Assembly: GCA_002633005.1 (NCBI GenBank)
Contig: NMRA01000172.1
Location: 617,871 to 681,870, forward strand
Origin: Phoronis australis
Lineage: Eukaryota; Phoronida; Phoronidae
Direction: 5' to 3'
Length of the DNA stretch: 64,000 nucleotides
Below the pieces are notes generated by a model. The model did not search any database and had not been told where the DNA came from. It saw only the letters and a program-made list of their open reading frames with translations. The translations under genes were made by a program, and so were the position numbers. Shown here piece after piece: positions 24,260 through 36,904 of this stretch; the stretch's first letter is position 1; each line of letters begins with the position of its first letter.

Positions 24260-25235
24260 TTGAGTTAAGACTATTCAGTCACTGTGAATTCAGAATATGT
24301 AATATATTTTCATGGGTTTACAATTGATAACAAAACAGTTTCATGAAAGAAACTTGAAGGGTCTTCATGAAGGTTAAGAATTACCTCACGATGCTCTTTC
24401 TCCCAAACATGTATTGCCTGTTATTTCCACACATTCAGTTGTACCAAATATTACAACCCCAACCCCCCAATGCCAATCCCCCGCTAAGGAATTGAATAAG
24501 TAAATTAACAAAATGACTTACATATCTTTCTTTAAAAATAGCTGTTCCATTTCAAATGCTTTGTTCGTTGTCTCCAATATTGAAAGTAGGCTTTGACAAC
24601 AGATCTGCACTGGATGGGAAGATCTTGTTGGTTAGCTGCAGTCAAATGCTTAAAACCAATTTTTGTACATTCAGGGACAGTGCAGAACCAATGCATATCT
24701 CCTCTGCACGGTACAAGCCCTCAAACCTAAAAACCAAAGGTCACGTGAAAAAGACATGATAGATTTCCATTTCAACGTGTAATAGATTTCCAGAAGACAT
24801 ATGGTGGGGAGTAAACGAATAGTCTAATGGATATTTGTCACGTACCGTTTGCCATTGGGCTTGGATTGTAATCTTAACTGATACTCATTAACCTGTATCG
24901 AGTTGACAGTGTAAACATTCAGCATTGATTGATGTAACTGTCACTGATAAACCGTTAGAAATCATTCCAAACAATAATAATGCTTTGATGTACGAAAAGA
25001 TCCCGATTGCTACGTCAAGTATCGTAACACATGTCACAACAAAGATTAACCCGACTGGCGACTGCCGCGAAGTCGACATCGGCGAGTACCTCAGTTAACA
25101 GGCATCAGTAGAATAATAATGGAATAAGCCTTAAAATAATCACAAACCTTACCTTTATATAAGATCGTGCTTACTTCCTCTCATAGAAGCACCCTTTTCA
25201 CGCAATCTCAGATTCAGTTGGCACGGCTGCAAGAC
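24260..25235. other. No gene recognised
   Basis: AT-rich sequence with no supported gene. Some of it may be the interior of the element whose end lies at 24225. Confidence 0.4.
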
Positions 25236-25239
25236 ATTT

Positions 25240-25299
25240 CACCATGTATTTAAAGGGCTCGCGAAATCTATCACCACTAGTACACGCGCGCCCTCTAGG
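25240..25299 (+). repeat. Inverted-repeat arm, left
   Basis: CACCATGTATTTAAAGGGCT through CACCACTAGTACACGCGCGC matches, as reverse complement, 28820-28891. The right arm carries about 12 extra bases. The pair could be the ends of a 3.65-kb element or two independent copies of a short repeat. Confidence 0.65.
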
Positions 25300-25304
25300 T
25301 ATTG

Positions 25305-27790
25305 TAAATTTCCGAATAGCCCCATTCGGTCAAATCCATTAATTCCTTTGTGTAGGACTACTCGTCGTTTTCCCAGCCTCATTGGTCAATTGTTATCACG
25401 TGCCCAGAGTTTGGTTAGCTCTGGGCTCGTATAGGCTGACGATTGTCACGTGTCCTTTGGAATTGAAATAGTTATTGTAACCTTGTTTTCAGTTCACCTC
25501 CTTCGTTCCGGCCTCGTCGACGTATTCTTAAATTTTTCCCACTCCCTACCATCCCCCTTTTGGGCATTCTCTCGTACCTCCACGTGGCCGGCGCTTTTCA
25601 TTTGCCCATCTTACCAGAGTTTCGTATTTTTACCTTACTTATGTTTAGCCACTACCAAACTACCAATTACTTTAAATGTATTAGTCATAATAAATGACCT
25701 TACTTGTAATTGTATTAGCCATAATACATGTAAATGACCTTATACCGCCTACCCCCGGTCTTCCTTCAAGTCTGGTAACGAGCTTGTGACGCACGAACTA
25801 TTATATATCATTCGGGACACATACATGTACATGTAACATACATGTACATGTATGTCGATCATAAAACACATTTTTCCAAATCTATCCATTAGTCCTTTTG
25901 TGTTATGGTGCTTTGCTATGTTGCAAATATTACAATTCGGCAAAAGATTTTGGAAAAGCTAGTGATCAGTCACGAAAAACCTGTTTTGAATTAGCAGCTC
26001 ACAGATGTGTCCCCGGCGCACGCCGGCTTTGTTTCGATAGGCTTATAGGCTTCCTACCGTGTGTTGCATTCACACTATCTGCTTGTATGCCACTCTTCCG
26101 CTGTCACGTGTATTTCACTGGGTTTTTTTCGCTACGTGTATGTTCATTTTACTTATTGCCTGATGGTGAGACATGCAATCTCGAAAGAAAACTAGCGATT
26201 TAATTTGTCAGTTTGTTATGTCCATCGGTGTTTTGCTGTAAAGCTGCACACTTGAAGGAAGGAGATTGTTTCGACACTACGAGCGACTCAGTGTCAAGCT
26301 TTCAAATAAAAAGTTTAATGTTGTTTTCAACGAAGCAATTCCCACGAACGGTAAGTTCAGTTGAAAGCCTATTTCTTCTTCCGCTCGTCTCGTTCTAACT
26401 TCTCGTCCCGCTATAGTATTTTGTTTCGAGGACCATAAGCTATGAGGCCCGGGGACATAATAATTTGAAGGCTTGCTATTATTTACTAAACTGGCTGAAA
26501 TGACGTGTGAATTTCGGAGATTCCACGAAAGTCACTTAAGTTACGTTGTTGGATTGTTTGCATATATGGTAACATAGCTTCTACACATTCCATATGGCAG
26601 GTCTTCTTTGTGAATTTATCGCAAACATTTTCTTCTAATAGTCGGCATTTAGAAACCTGTAGCTTCTACGCTCGTGTAGCAAGTGAGTAATTGCTATCTT
26701 TTTACGACAGTTGACAACAAATAACGTTTATCTGAATTTAAACAATCACTACGACCAGACTCAAAACAGTCGTAACACAAGTTCAGTGTTTGGAACTTTG
26801 GAAAGTCCACTTGGTCCAATGTTGTGACAGAAAACGTTCCACGTCAAAAAATTATCATTAAAATAAACTAGATTGTTATTCACTCATTTAACTTTACACG
26901 AAAGTAAACACAATATTGGAATCGCCACTGTAAAACATTTAGCTATGAGCGTCTCACAGAAACAAACGAACAGTGGCGGTGTTGCATCTGTTAGCTAAGG
27001 AGTCAAGTTGTAAGAATGTGGCCCTTCCCCGTAAAAACTGCATCATATGTTTTTTACACAAGTTGACTTGACACACATCAAGAGCGCTACATTGGGGGCA
27101 TACTTTACTTTCATACTGGCACTGAGTCCTAAAATTCGTATAATTTGATTCTTCTATGACAAGGATTGTGGTGGGCTCCCCGGGAAGGTGCCTTAGTGGG
27201 CCTTGTGGTACACACGGCACTGCGCCTGAACTTATCATTCAGCCACACAAGTCTATTTTTGACACTTTGTCAGCCCTTTTGCGACCGCTTTTCTATCCGA
27301 ACGGATGGTGCCATCTAGGACTTTTTGGACGAAGTTCAAGCAAACTGAGAGAGGTTTGCACTTTTATGGTCAAACATATCTGTTATTTTGGACATGGGCT
27401 GACCGACTTCAATATGCCATGGCTATAGCAGAAAAATGAAGGGTATATGTAGATAGCATTGCCAAAAACAGTTGTCCTTCACATTGATGCGTCTTTTTGG
27501 CGGTACAGTTGTGGAATTATGCAGGCCAAAGCATTTGTAGAGAACTATTTAGTGGCCACCTAAACAAAACCAATACAACAAAAACACGTCAAAGGTGCGT
27601 TAGTGCGTAGAATTGGAATTTGGAGACATCGCAAAAATACATACATTCCCATGGGTCCCTTATGAAACAAATGTTCCGTGATGATGAAGTCTTTCTTGTC
27701 CTCACTTTATTAATATGTCAAAATGACAACTTCATTACCTGCTGAAGAAGTTCACGTATGGTTCTTGACTTCACTAATAAGTTCAACAAA
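25305..27790. other. No gene recognised between the inverted arms
   Basis: Short frames only. Two notes: perfect ACATGTACATGT palindromes at 25824-25855, and a minus-strand 94-codon frame (27238-26954) with CPQCSALDVC and KKHMMQFLRGRATFLQLDSL that reads like eroded protein but matches no family I know. Confidence 0.4.
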
Positions 27791-27796
27791 GCATTA

Positions 27797-28000
27797 TCCC
27801 TCCCTCCCTCCCTCCCTNNNNNNNNNNNNNNNNNNNNNNNNNNNNNNNNNNNNNNNNNNNNNNNNNNNNNNNNNNNNNNNNNNNNNNNNNNNNNNNNNNN
27901 NNNNNNNNNNNNNNNNNNNNNNNNNNNNNNNNNNNNNNNNNNNNNNNNNCCTCCCCCTCTCCCTCTCTCTCCCTCTCTCCCTCTCTCCTTCTCTCTGTTT
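27797..28000. repeat. CT-rich microsatellite containing a 132-N assembly gap
   Basis: (CCCT)n runs into N from 27818 to 27949, followed by (CT)/(CCTCT)n to about 28000. The repeat probably caused the unresolved gap, and the frames crossing it are not real. Confidence 0.95.
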
Positions 28001-28004
28001 TGTT

Positions 28005-28815
28005 CCACTTTAACATTTTGGCCCTTAGCCATTCAATTATGCATTTAATTGAACCAGTAGCATGCTTCCGAGGACTTCTCTTGGTAAATGTACTTGACGT
28101 GCTCTCCCATGTAATGTTAGTACAGGATTCTGAAAGAAACGGAAACCGCATTTCACATTCAATAAAAGTATTAGTGTCGGATATAGGATTTCATCGGCGA
28201 CGTTTTGTGGCCTGATGGCGTTTTTTGCTCAATCCCTTTAACCCACCCCCTCTCCTGTATCCGTTGCTCAGTACCATGGTAAAGTAGCACTTACTCTATA
28301 AAAGCATATTCGTTTCAACAGGAATTGTGTTTCTACGAGTGTTCAAGGTCTTGTATTAAAAAACAGTATGTATTTTCTGGTACAAGCACATTTTGAATAT
28401 GATTATAATCCTGTAACTATGACAAAATCAAGCTTAAAGAACTTGCATTCCACATTTTCTTCTTAGCAGAAGCCATTACTATGCTATGTGCAATGACGTA
28501 GAACAAACCTTTTCAGAGTTCCTGGGTCTTCTTTCCTGAAGTAAGCAATTAAGCCATGTCACTTTCTCTTACGCTCGTCTTTGTTTACCAATGCGGCAAC
28601 ATTTCTGGATTCTCATTTGATGTTTCTCGCAGGAGTTTGCAGTCATCTTTTGGATAGAAGGTCACACGTGCTAGTTGTGGCTTTTCATCAGACGCTTTGG
28701 CTGTAAAATATAAGATGAGATCCTACAAAAAACTGTTTTGATTCTCTAAAATCAGCTGAAGGTCCAGCCACAGGTGAGTGTCTAAATCATGATTGGGCTA
28801 TTCGACAATCTTTAC
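28005..28815. other. No gene recognised
   Basis: Short frames only, with no domain or repeat that I can support. Confidence 0.45.
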
Positions 28816-28819
28816 ATTA

Positions 28820-28891
28820 CCAGAGGTCGAGCGTGTACTAGTGGTGGTAGATTAAACAGCCTCGATTTCGCAAGTCCTTTAATACATGGTG
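28820..28891 (-). repeat. Inverted-repeat arm, right
   Basis: Reverse complement of 25240-25299 apart from an extra GAGGCTGTTTAA-like insertion and a few substitutions. See the left arm. Confidence 0.65.
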
Positions 28892-28949
28892 AGAGGGTTG
28901 TGTGAGGCATTAGAAAGAACAGAAATATAAAGAGAATGCAGACTGGCTC

Positions 28950-29265
28950 TAATTAATTGAAATTATGCCAGTATGCTGAGGACACTTCTGTCATCCTTGA
29001 CGTTCACAATAACCGACTCTAAATCAGTTTTCGAAGTACTCAAGTTTAACTCCAAATTAGGAAAAAACTTGTGTCTAAGCTTAATGAAACATGGTTATTC
29101 AAGGATTCTGTAAGGAAACGCTTGATGTTCTTCGTGAATTTTCCGTCTAATATAATTAATCATAATACTCCAGCCCTGGAATGCCAACTCCGATCTGGTG
29201 CTGCTGTATTTGAAGTTCCCCGAGAATGAAGATGAGGTATTTTGCTAGACACATGTAAAATATTG
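28950..29265 (+). mobile_element. Tx1/L1-like LINE reverse-transcriptase relic
   Basis: LKLCQYAEDTSVIL at 28957-29000 corresponds to the LQYADDT.... RT motif C with one catalytic Asp changed to Glu. The frame continues as TITDSKSVFEVLKFNSKLG, similar in spacing to the L1/Tx1 thumb region, and then decays. Only this short part of the polymerase is recognisable. Confidence 0.6.
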
Positions 29266-29334
29266 TGAATAAGATTTCAGATAACCTTAAATGTTTAGAA
29301 AAAAACTATTTTCTCCAGAAAGTAAAAGTTAGTG

Positions 29335-29725
29335 TTCCTGATAATGAAGTGTATGTTACCGTAAATAAGAGACACTGCAACACATTTTCAGGATTTTTAT
29401 GTTAATAAATAAAGTGGACTCTGGGAAATAACAATATTCATAAAAAGTGACCAAGTCCTTTTGAACACCTGTTGCATAGTTGTCACGGTCAACATTCAAG
29501 AACGAAAAACGGGAACAGCTGGATTGATAAAAAGCGGGACATCTTGGTCTAAGCCAAAACGTAACGGCGAAATATTCGATGCAACACACAAAGACGTACC
29601 GACAGCATTTTTGTCGAACGGGAGATGTAACACCCAGAAATACCCGACAGTGTTTTTTTGATGTTTTATAGTTGAATGGAAAATTGCAGATGCCGCAAAA
29701 ACCCATGAAACGCCCCGTTTTGTCT
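29335..29725 (+). repeat. Dispersed repeat X, copy 1
   Basis: From AAGTGGACTCTGGGAAATAA to CGCCCCGTTTTGTCTC the sequence matches 49735-50075 in the same orientation, with many substitutions and small indels. Shared landmarks are AACACACAAAGACGTACCGA and CCCATGAAACG/CCCATTAAACG. Both strands show open frames, but no domain was recognised. Confidence 0.65.
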
Positions 29726-29729
29726 CATT

Positions 29730-30780
29730 AGTCAAGCGGGGAAATATGGCCAGCGCTCAATTTGGCGAACTGTAGGTCGCCAATGCGACATCAGATTGTG
29801 TTTGGCAGCGTAGGAAATATTCCATTGCCACTAGGTCGCCACTGTAATTATCAAAATCGCACAATAATTTCCTCTACATTCGTTTCATAGTTCATGTTGA
29901 CTTCTAAACTTTAAATAACTAACAGTTTTCCTAGATTTATTACCTTTAGTCCACAATTGTTCCGTTTATTTCGTGAAATTCGCGCCAGCAGCCCGCGGTC
30001 GTTTGCGTCCCACACTCATTCGTATCGGCAGGAGGAATTTAGGTAGAGAATGAACGTACGAAGATTTACGAGGAAATCAGAGGAGCGCCGTAGAACGGGT
30101 GTGTCGTTACGTCGTTTTTGTGGTCGAAAAAAATTACACCAAACAGAAAACCTAAGAAAATTTATTTCGGCGCCGCGGATTTTCAGTTTTGGTGACCTTA
30201 GATTTAGTTTGGCAACCTCGGGTTTTGCCAAGTCGCTAAATGCAACTTGACGTCTAAGCTGACTATGTTACGTGGGAAATTACATTAGTATTTCATACAT
30301 ACACAAAACGTACCGAGAGTGGCGTGGAACGTTTTTTATTTATCCCATACGCTTCGAATTCCTAAGTTCCTTTCATTTTTGCAGGTTTTTAAAATTCTTC
30401 ATCCTGACTGTTCACGTGGCGGATCACATCCTATAACTATGTATGTACTTGCGCGTTAGGTTACAAGTTTTCTCTAGTAAAAGAAACAGTTTAAATGTTA
30501 CGGTTTATTGCTTGAAAATAGATTATATAGATGAAAACAGCGGTAACTGTGCATTGAACTTGTAACATTTCCTGAAAATAGTTAAATACATGTACTAACA
30601 TTTGATATTATAGTTACAGAGGATTCGGCGCCTGAGTTGCAGACGATACATGTACAATATTTAGCAATTGAAAACTGAGACAGAAGTGTTGAATGTTATT
30701 CATACTACTGCAACTGTATTACTTTAAACAATTTTCGAAAAGTTTGAAGATCGAGCCGGCTAACGACGTCGAGTCGACAT
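29730..30780. other. No gene recognised
   Basis: The phrase AGGTCGCCA recurs at about 29773 and 29832, and GCGACCT-like words near 30190, hinting at a small decayed repeat. No coding evidence. Confidence 0.4.
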
Positions 30781-30784
30781 CGAC

Positions 30785-31085
30785 CTACTTTATATGAGCT
30801 AACTGTGAAGCGATACCGAAGCTAGTTTACAGTGAAACAACACGTATAGGTGAGATAAAGGTCATATATATTATGACAAACTAAACTACTACAGATATCG
30901 GTAATTACAAAAGTTATGTAATATGTTGAACTGTAAAGGTGGATGAAAAATGAAATTTGGAGAGAATTGTGGACGATGGCCCAGTTTTGCGACGAGACAA
31001 AGAGATCACGTGGTACAATTAAACCAATAATCGTAGAACAAAGAGGGTCACTGACCCGAGAATCCAAACAATATGAAAACTAGTT
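30785..31085 (+). repeat. Dispersed repeat Y, copy 1
   Basis: Two blocks, TTTATATGAGCTAACTGTGA onward and TTGCGACGAGACAAAGAGAT onward to CAAACAATATGA, match 31985-32172. Copy 1 carries about 90 extra bases between the blocks. Confidence 0.75.
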
Positions 31086-31984
31086 AGTATTGATGCGTGG
31101 TCTAAAGTTACATGGAGAGCGCAGAAAGGTCTTTACAGAGACCAGCAAGAGATAGTACATTTCAAACCTACACGATAGATGTTTGCTTATTTTTTATCTA
31201 TCAGCAAGCCTTTATCTGCAAATTTCGAATAGGTAATCCGAGTAATTAGTTCATCACATTTTTGTAAATGTCACTTCATCCTGAATTTCCATTGAAAAAC
31301 TGCTTCAAACGGCACCAATGGTCAAATTAAAAAAAGGGTGGATAATTTTGCCCGACACTAGCTGCCTTCGCGACATTCCTGAATCTATAGAACTCAGACC
31401 AGGGCCGTTTTCCTAATTATGGATTATGCAAATCACTGTGTCTAATTTCGCACTTCAATACCCGTAGATTCCAGTTTCAACATCGAGTAAAAACTCGAAT
31501 TTTCAAGTTCAGTGTACAGATTTCGCCGTCCGTCAACACTAGAATTTGAAATTTGGTCAATCCAATATCTCAATAAACAACTTATTAGATAATGTTTGTA
31601 TAGGACAGTTGTTTTGTGCTCTCACTCGTTACGTTAAATAGTTGCATGTCGAATGTTTGAAATTGACCATGAAGAAAAATGTTGCTTTCGATGTGTCATG
31701 GATTTCAGAGAATTGAAGCAAAGTTTTTGATATTAAGACAGTTAGTAGCTGTTACAGTTTAAACGATATTGAAAAATCACATTCTGCAAAATGATGGTAA
31801 GCTGGCGAATCGAGGATGCTGTAAGGGGGAATAACCACAGTTTCAAAAGAAAACACTCGCATAGTGCCTAAAATCAAAATGCCATACCGCTCTTTTTGTT
31901 GTACACGTCCATGAAAAGTACCTAACGTGTCAGGAAATTTATTAGTTTCACTACACAATCACAGAGGCCGTTTTGAACGTATGT

Positions 31985-32172
31985 TCTTTATATGCGCTAA
32001 CTGTGAAGAGATACCGAAGGTAGTTTGCAGTGAAACAACAAATTGGCTGAAAAATACAAAATTGAAGGGAATTATGGACAATAGCACAGTGTTGCGACGA
32101 GACAAAGAAATCACGTGGTACAATTAAACCAATGGTGGGAGAACTGACCCGAGAATTCAAACAATATGATAA
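31985..32172 (+). repeat. Dispersed repeat Y, copy 2
   Basis: Shorter version of the sequence at 30785-31085, about 1.2 kb away in the same orientation. On the plus strand it reads ANCEEIPKVVCSETTNWLKN continuously with RRDKEITWYN and then a stop, so it may derive from a coding sequence of an unidentified mobile element. Confidence 0.7.
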
Positions 32173-32559
32173 TGAGGACGTAGCAGTATAGCTTACATAA
32201 AATATTTTAATACTGAAATAATATTCACTACATTTAATCCTCCCTCACTGCTAAAACAATGAGACTTCACCTAACTAATGACAAAAGATGAAACGTCCAT
32301 TGTTTCAGAAATATTGTGACGCAGTCTCAATATTTTGGCACCTCAAGCGTACGGAATCGGATGCGTACGTTCAGCGTTCCGACATTGTTGGTGTTTTGCA
32401 ACAAATTATTTTGCTGTTGAGCTTGCTATTACTGGATATTTCAAAACATAGCTGTATATGACTGAATAAGTTAACCACGAAAATACAAACATGCATTGCC
32501 TATAACGGGAAATTGAATCTTATAAGGGTAAGGAATGTAGAGCGGCAGCCTAGAGCACT

Positions 32560-33650
32560 TAGCATAGATGAACGAGGTACCAATATCTGACAATAGGAGC
32601 ACTTAGAGTCCACCACAGTATATACGGAAATGAACGTCTGTCGTTGTCTGCACTTAGGGTGTGACCCTAGAGACCTTACAAGGGGGCCGAAAATGAGCTA
32701 GATTAGATATTCGAGTTACCGTCCAAAATTGATTTAAAACAGACAAGTACCGCATGAACACCGAATGACCCATGGCACAATTTGCACCCTGTAATGGGTC
32801 CGGCAGAAACCAAAAAAGACACCACAAAAATGAGCTAGCTCATACATTCGAGGTGCCAAAAAACAATTCCATGGGATTCAATTCATGTCACTGATCACTA
32901 ATGTCCCATGATAGACAAAATGCACTCTGGGCTGTGCCCTCCAGAAACCCCAAAAATGTCAACCATCATACGCCATTGAAAATTTGAGCTAGACTAGGTA
33001 TTCGAGGTACCAGCTAAAACTAATATAAAACGAACAACAGTACCGTAGTGAGCGCCGAGTGACCCAAGCGACAGAAAAATTGCATTCTGCAAAGGGTCCA
33101 CCAGAAACCCAAAAAGACCATCCAAAATGAACTAGCTGATAGATCTGAGGTACCACAAGAAAACCAATTCCATGTGATTTTAGTCATGTCACGGACCACT
33201 AATGCCCACAGACAAAATGCACTCTAGTTTGTGCCCGCCAGAAACGCCCAAAAATGTCACCCACCGCATGCCAATGAAAATTTGAGCTAGATTAGTTATT
33301 CGAGATACCAGTTAAAACCAACAATAGTACCGCAGTGAACACCGAAAGATTCATGACAGACAAATTGCACTCGAGAAAGGGTCCGTCAGAAACCCAAGAG
33401 GATCTCTCAAAAATGAGCTAGTTCTGACGTTCGAGGTACTACAAAAACAAATTCCATGTGAATGAATACATGTCACTGGTCACTAAATGTCCTGACAGAC
33501 AAAATACATTTTAGGTTGTGCCCGCCAGAAATCCCCAAAAATCTGAACCACGGTATGCCACTGAAAGTTTGAGCTTTTTTACATATTGGGATCCTTTTTG
33601 GGTTTCTGCCGGACCCAATCCAGAGTGCAGTTTGTCTGTCATGATTGTTT
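32560..33650 (+). repeat. Dimeric (higher-order) satellite array with an inverted end
   Basis: GAGCTAG-led units start at 32695, 32832, 32986, 33129 (GAACTAG), 33284, 33415 and 33571. Odd (A) and even (B) units alternate: A is about 131-143 bp and B about 154-156 bp, so a dimer of about 290 bp repeats three times. A and B share TTCGAGGTACCA and GACAAA.TGCACTC...CAGAAACCC and are clearly related. A decayed B-like unit precedes 32695. After 33571 the sequence switches to an inverted A unit (TTGGGTTTCTGCCGGACCC). Confidence 0.85.
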
Positions 33651-33654
33651 TAAG

Positions 33655-35040
33655 AGTAAAAGGCACACATATGTAATTCACGGTCGTTTGTGAATGGCTT
33701 AACAGCGTGAAATACAGCTTCAGAAGTTTAAAGTTACAATCCTGCATTTATTTTATGAAGTGTCACTGGACGATAGTAAATTAAAAAAAGTTTCGTTGAA
33801 TACACGAGACATATTGCCGGAGTCTACCAAGCTACAAAACCCGTCTTTCGTAATTTCTCGTGTGCGTTCCGTCAACTGGCAACTTTGCAAATGTGGATAT
33901 ACATTATCCCAAGGACTTCATGATCACACCGAAACAAATAAAACATACTAGAATGTACAGATTTTCATATGATTGAACCAATGTACTTCTGTCGTCATCG
34001 ACTGTCAAAGGTGCGAAAAACGCTGTAGACCGAACTAGACACGTTACTGTTAAAACCACGAGATGAACAAGGTTTAACTAAGGTCAATAGCAATCCGGTT
34101 GCGTGAGCGACTTTAGTTATTTGTGACGTGTTTTTGAATCCATATTGATTACGTCAGCACGGCACCTCACTTAAATAAGCACACGCTTACCTATGATTCA
34201 TAACCGCTAAGATAACCGTACGGAAAGGTTGTCAAATTGTATGGTTCGTGAAGAAATCTCCAGACGTGCATGGTCGGTTTTAAAAGTTAGGTAGGTTGAA
34301 CATTTTAAATTGTCACTGAGGAGCCAAACTAATAGTTCGCTATTCGGTAAGTACTGTAGCTTGTACGGAGACGCTTACAAACTTAAGTTTGGATTGGAGA
34401 ACTTGCGTGTACATGACGTAAACATAACCGTTCCTATTTTTACAACCAGTTTAGACCATACAGTATAAGTTTGACAGACATTTCTGATATAGTCCTCTCC
34501 AGAATGCTGCGGATTCTGTTACAACAAAAGTCCCACTGCACGTGCCTTGTTGCTTTTCCTCTTTAAACCGTGTAGGCGGCAGAGCCCGAGTGTGATCGCT
34601 CCTCTTATGGGTTAGGTCATCGGGTAGGGAGTATTTTCCTGCATGTACAGTAATGACAATTTCTGTGAGAAAATTTTAACTTTGAAATTACCTTTTCATT
34701 AAGTTTTAAAGAACTGAGACCACTGAATTCCTAGAAATGGTATTTTATGGCAAGTATCCAAATACGAAATCAAAGTCGGCTGTCAATTTTTTCCATGGCC
34801 TGCCGAAACTTGGAGTCGGCGTTTATCCTCCGCACTCACCTTATTTACGCCATTACGAAATTTTCGATACAACTTTGTGGCGCATTTCTTCAGTGATTCC
34901 CATAGACAATAGTAACAAGCGGTAAAATTTAATTGCAATAGATACGTACATTGTTAACATTATCTGTTTTCCCAATCACTCACATCAACCTTGGGCCACA
35001 TAATATTTTCAATCTTCTGCAAACAAAAGAACCATAGGGT
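33655..35040. other. No gene recognised
   Basis: Short frames only. The right end may include the 3' untranslated region of the minus-strand LINE fragment that follows. Confidence 0.4.
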
Positions 35041-35041
35041 T

Positions 35042-35650
35042 CTATCGCCTGTTGAAAACTTGCAATTGGCAATGTTTGGAAAATAAATTTCTGTAATATT
35101 CAGTTATTTCTGTTTTTAGTAAACCTGAAACATCGCAAGTATTAAGCAAATCTCCGGCCACATATCCGATGCTTGCCAATTCAAAATTTGTGCCAAAGAT
35201 TATGTCCTCAATACCATAAAACAAATCAACTGTTTGATTTATCCAATGAAAAAGGGAAGACCAAAAAGATTGCGCACATTTACATGACCAATACAAATGA
35301 TCAATTGACTTTGGTTCTTTGCCACAGAAACTGCATACATGCGAAATGGTTACTCCAATTTTCAAGAGAAAAGTGTTTGTGATAAGGACTGTATGCGTCA
35401 AACGAATTTCAAACCACATTAATTTTGAATCATTTGTAAAGTTAACTACACAACGCCACCACTCGTCAATTAGCAAAATATTTATTGCTGGCTCCCATTT
35501 TATTCAAATTTTGATTTTTTGTACAATTGATTAACCAAGGCCTTATAGACAAAGTTTCCTTAACCTCGGCAAAAGTAAGATACTTGAAAGTAGTTGTGAT
35601 GTTTGGCAAAATATTTTCATTTTTTATCTTTTTACTACAAGATATTCATG
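35042..35650 (-). pseudogene. Tx1/L1-like LINE ORF2 C-terminus with RT zinc-binding motif
   Basis: The minus-strand frame 35476-35042 (144 codons) contains DEWWRCVVNFTNDSKLMWFE, LLKIGVTISHVCSFCGKEPK and SIDHLYWSCKCAQSFWSSLF. The CSFCG.....DHLYWSC...QSFW pattern is the zf-RVT module at the C-terminus of plant and animal L1/Tx1-type ORF2 proteins. Upstream (35650-35480) the same strand reads KYLTFAEVKETLSIRPWLI and so on before a stop. It is a 5'-truncated or decayed element; nothing upstream of 35650 is recognisable. Confidence 0.85.
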
Positions 35651-36084
35651 TAATGTTTTCCCCAAGCCGTAAAATGTCATGAAAGGTGGAGAAAAGCCAT
35701 GTGTTCTACAGATTGATCATACGTCATTACGCCTCCCTGTGAGTCTAAAAAGTTATAAACACACACAATACTCAATTTTATACCACTTTCCATTCTACAA
35801 GTACCTATTACATGCAAAACCCTTGGAACTGAATTGTAATGGTTCATAAGCTACAGCTATATTGTAGTGATCCACAACGAAAGTTCTGAAGAATTTACTG
35901 ACGTCACTAAATATTTTTCTAGATTATGCATACTTTTTGACCAGATCTCATAAAATGATACTAAAATGCAGAACATTACCGTGGGTATTTAATGGAATAC
36001 GTGGGAGAGAATGTTTTCCATAGGTCGTTGTTAGATGACGAAACAACTTTATGAAACCAAAACAGTTTCACCTCTCCTCTATCA

Positions 36085-36895
36085 ACTCTCCGCTCACCTT
36101 GCCCATTAATACAGTGTACCTCTTTCCTGGCCCACTACATCGCTCATCTCTTCGAATCTGGCCTTAGTAGCTCGTCTGTCCAGTCCTATGTCTCTGCCAT
36201 TAGTTTTATCCACAAGCTTGACAACCTTCCTGACCCCACTTCCTCCTTTTTCATCAAAAAAATCCTCAAAGGCGCTTCCAATCTGCGCCCTTCTTCTGAC
36301 ACAGGCATGCCCATTACTTCCGCTTTGCTTCACCGCTTGTTTGACGCCTGCCCGTCTGCACTCTGCTGTTTTGCCGACTCGGTTCTCGCACGTGCTATGT
36401 TCCTCCTAGCCTTCCATGCCATTCTCAGGGTTGGTGAATTCACAGTCACCTCCTCGCTCTCCTCCCACGTCATACAGGTCAGCGACATCGTCTTCCCCCC
36501 TCTGGCGATTCTGTGGTCATCACTATGCGTACCTTCAAGCACAGCTCGGGATCAGTCTCACTTACAATTCCGTCCAGCTAATCTCCCCATTGCCCAGTAG
36601 CTGCCCTAACCTTGTACTTGTCTACTTTTCAGCCCTCTCCTGGCCCCTTGTTCCAACCTCAGTGGATCACCGGTTACACGTTCCTGCTTCAACTCCATGT
36701 TAACTAACGTGGTTTCCTTTGTAGGACTCGACACCAAGTCGTATACGTCACATAGCTTTCGCATTGGCGCCGTCACCTCTGCGGCCAGCCGTGGCGTCCG
36801 TGAACCGGTGATCCAGCGCATGGGGCGCTGGAAATCTGACGCACTAAAAAACTACATTCGCATGTTTGCTTTTCCTCTTCCCCAGGCTTCTTGAA
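36085..36895 (+). pseudogene. Tyrosine recombinase of a DIRS/Ngaro-like retroelement (frameshifted)
   Basis: Plus-strand reading gives ESGLSSSSVQSYVSAISFIH (N-terminal core-binding region, about 36155-36215), then PITSALLHRLFDACPSALCC and ARAMFLLAFHAILRVGEFTV, containing the first catalytic Arg (LRVGE). After frameshifts near 36500 and 36630 it continues YTSHSFRIGAVTSAASRGV and MGRWKSDALKNYIRM. The HxxR box and the catalytic Tyr (NYIR) are both present. This is the integrase-like module of YR retroelements, which they use instead of a DDE integrase. No RT/RNase H was found upstream, so the element is 5'-truncated. Its frameshifts make it inactive. Confidence 0.85.
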
Positions 36896-36904
36896 CTCCT
36901 GGTG

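Noticed and set aside
27718-28151. Frames spanning the N gap
   Set aside because: They cross 132 unknown bases within a CT microsatellite.
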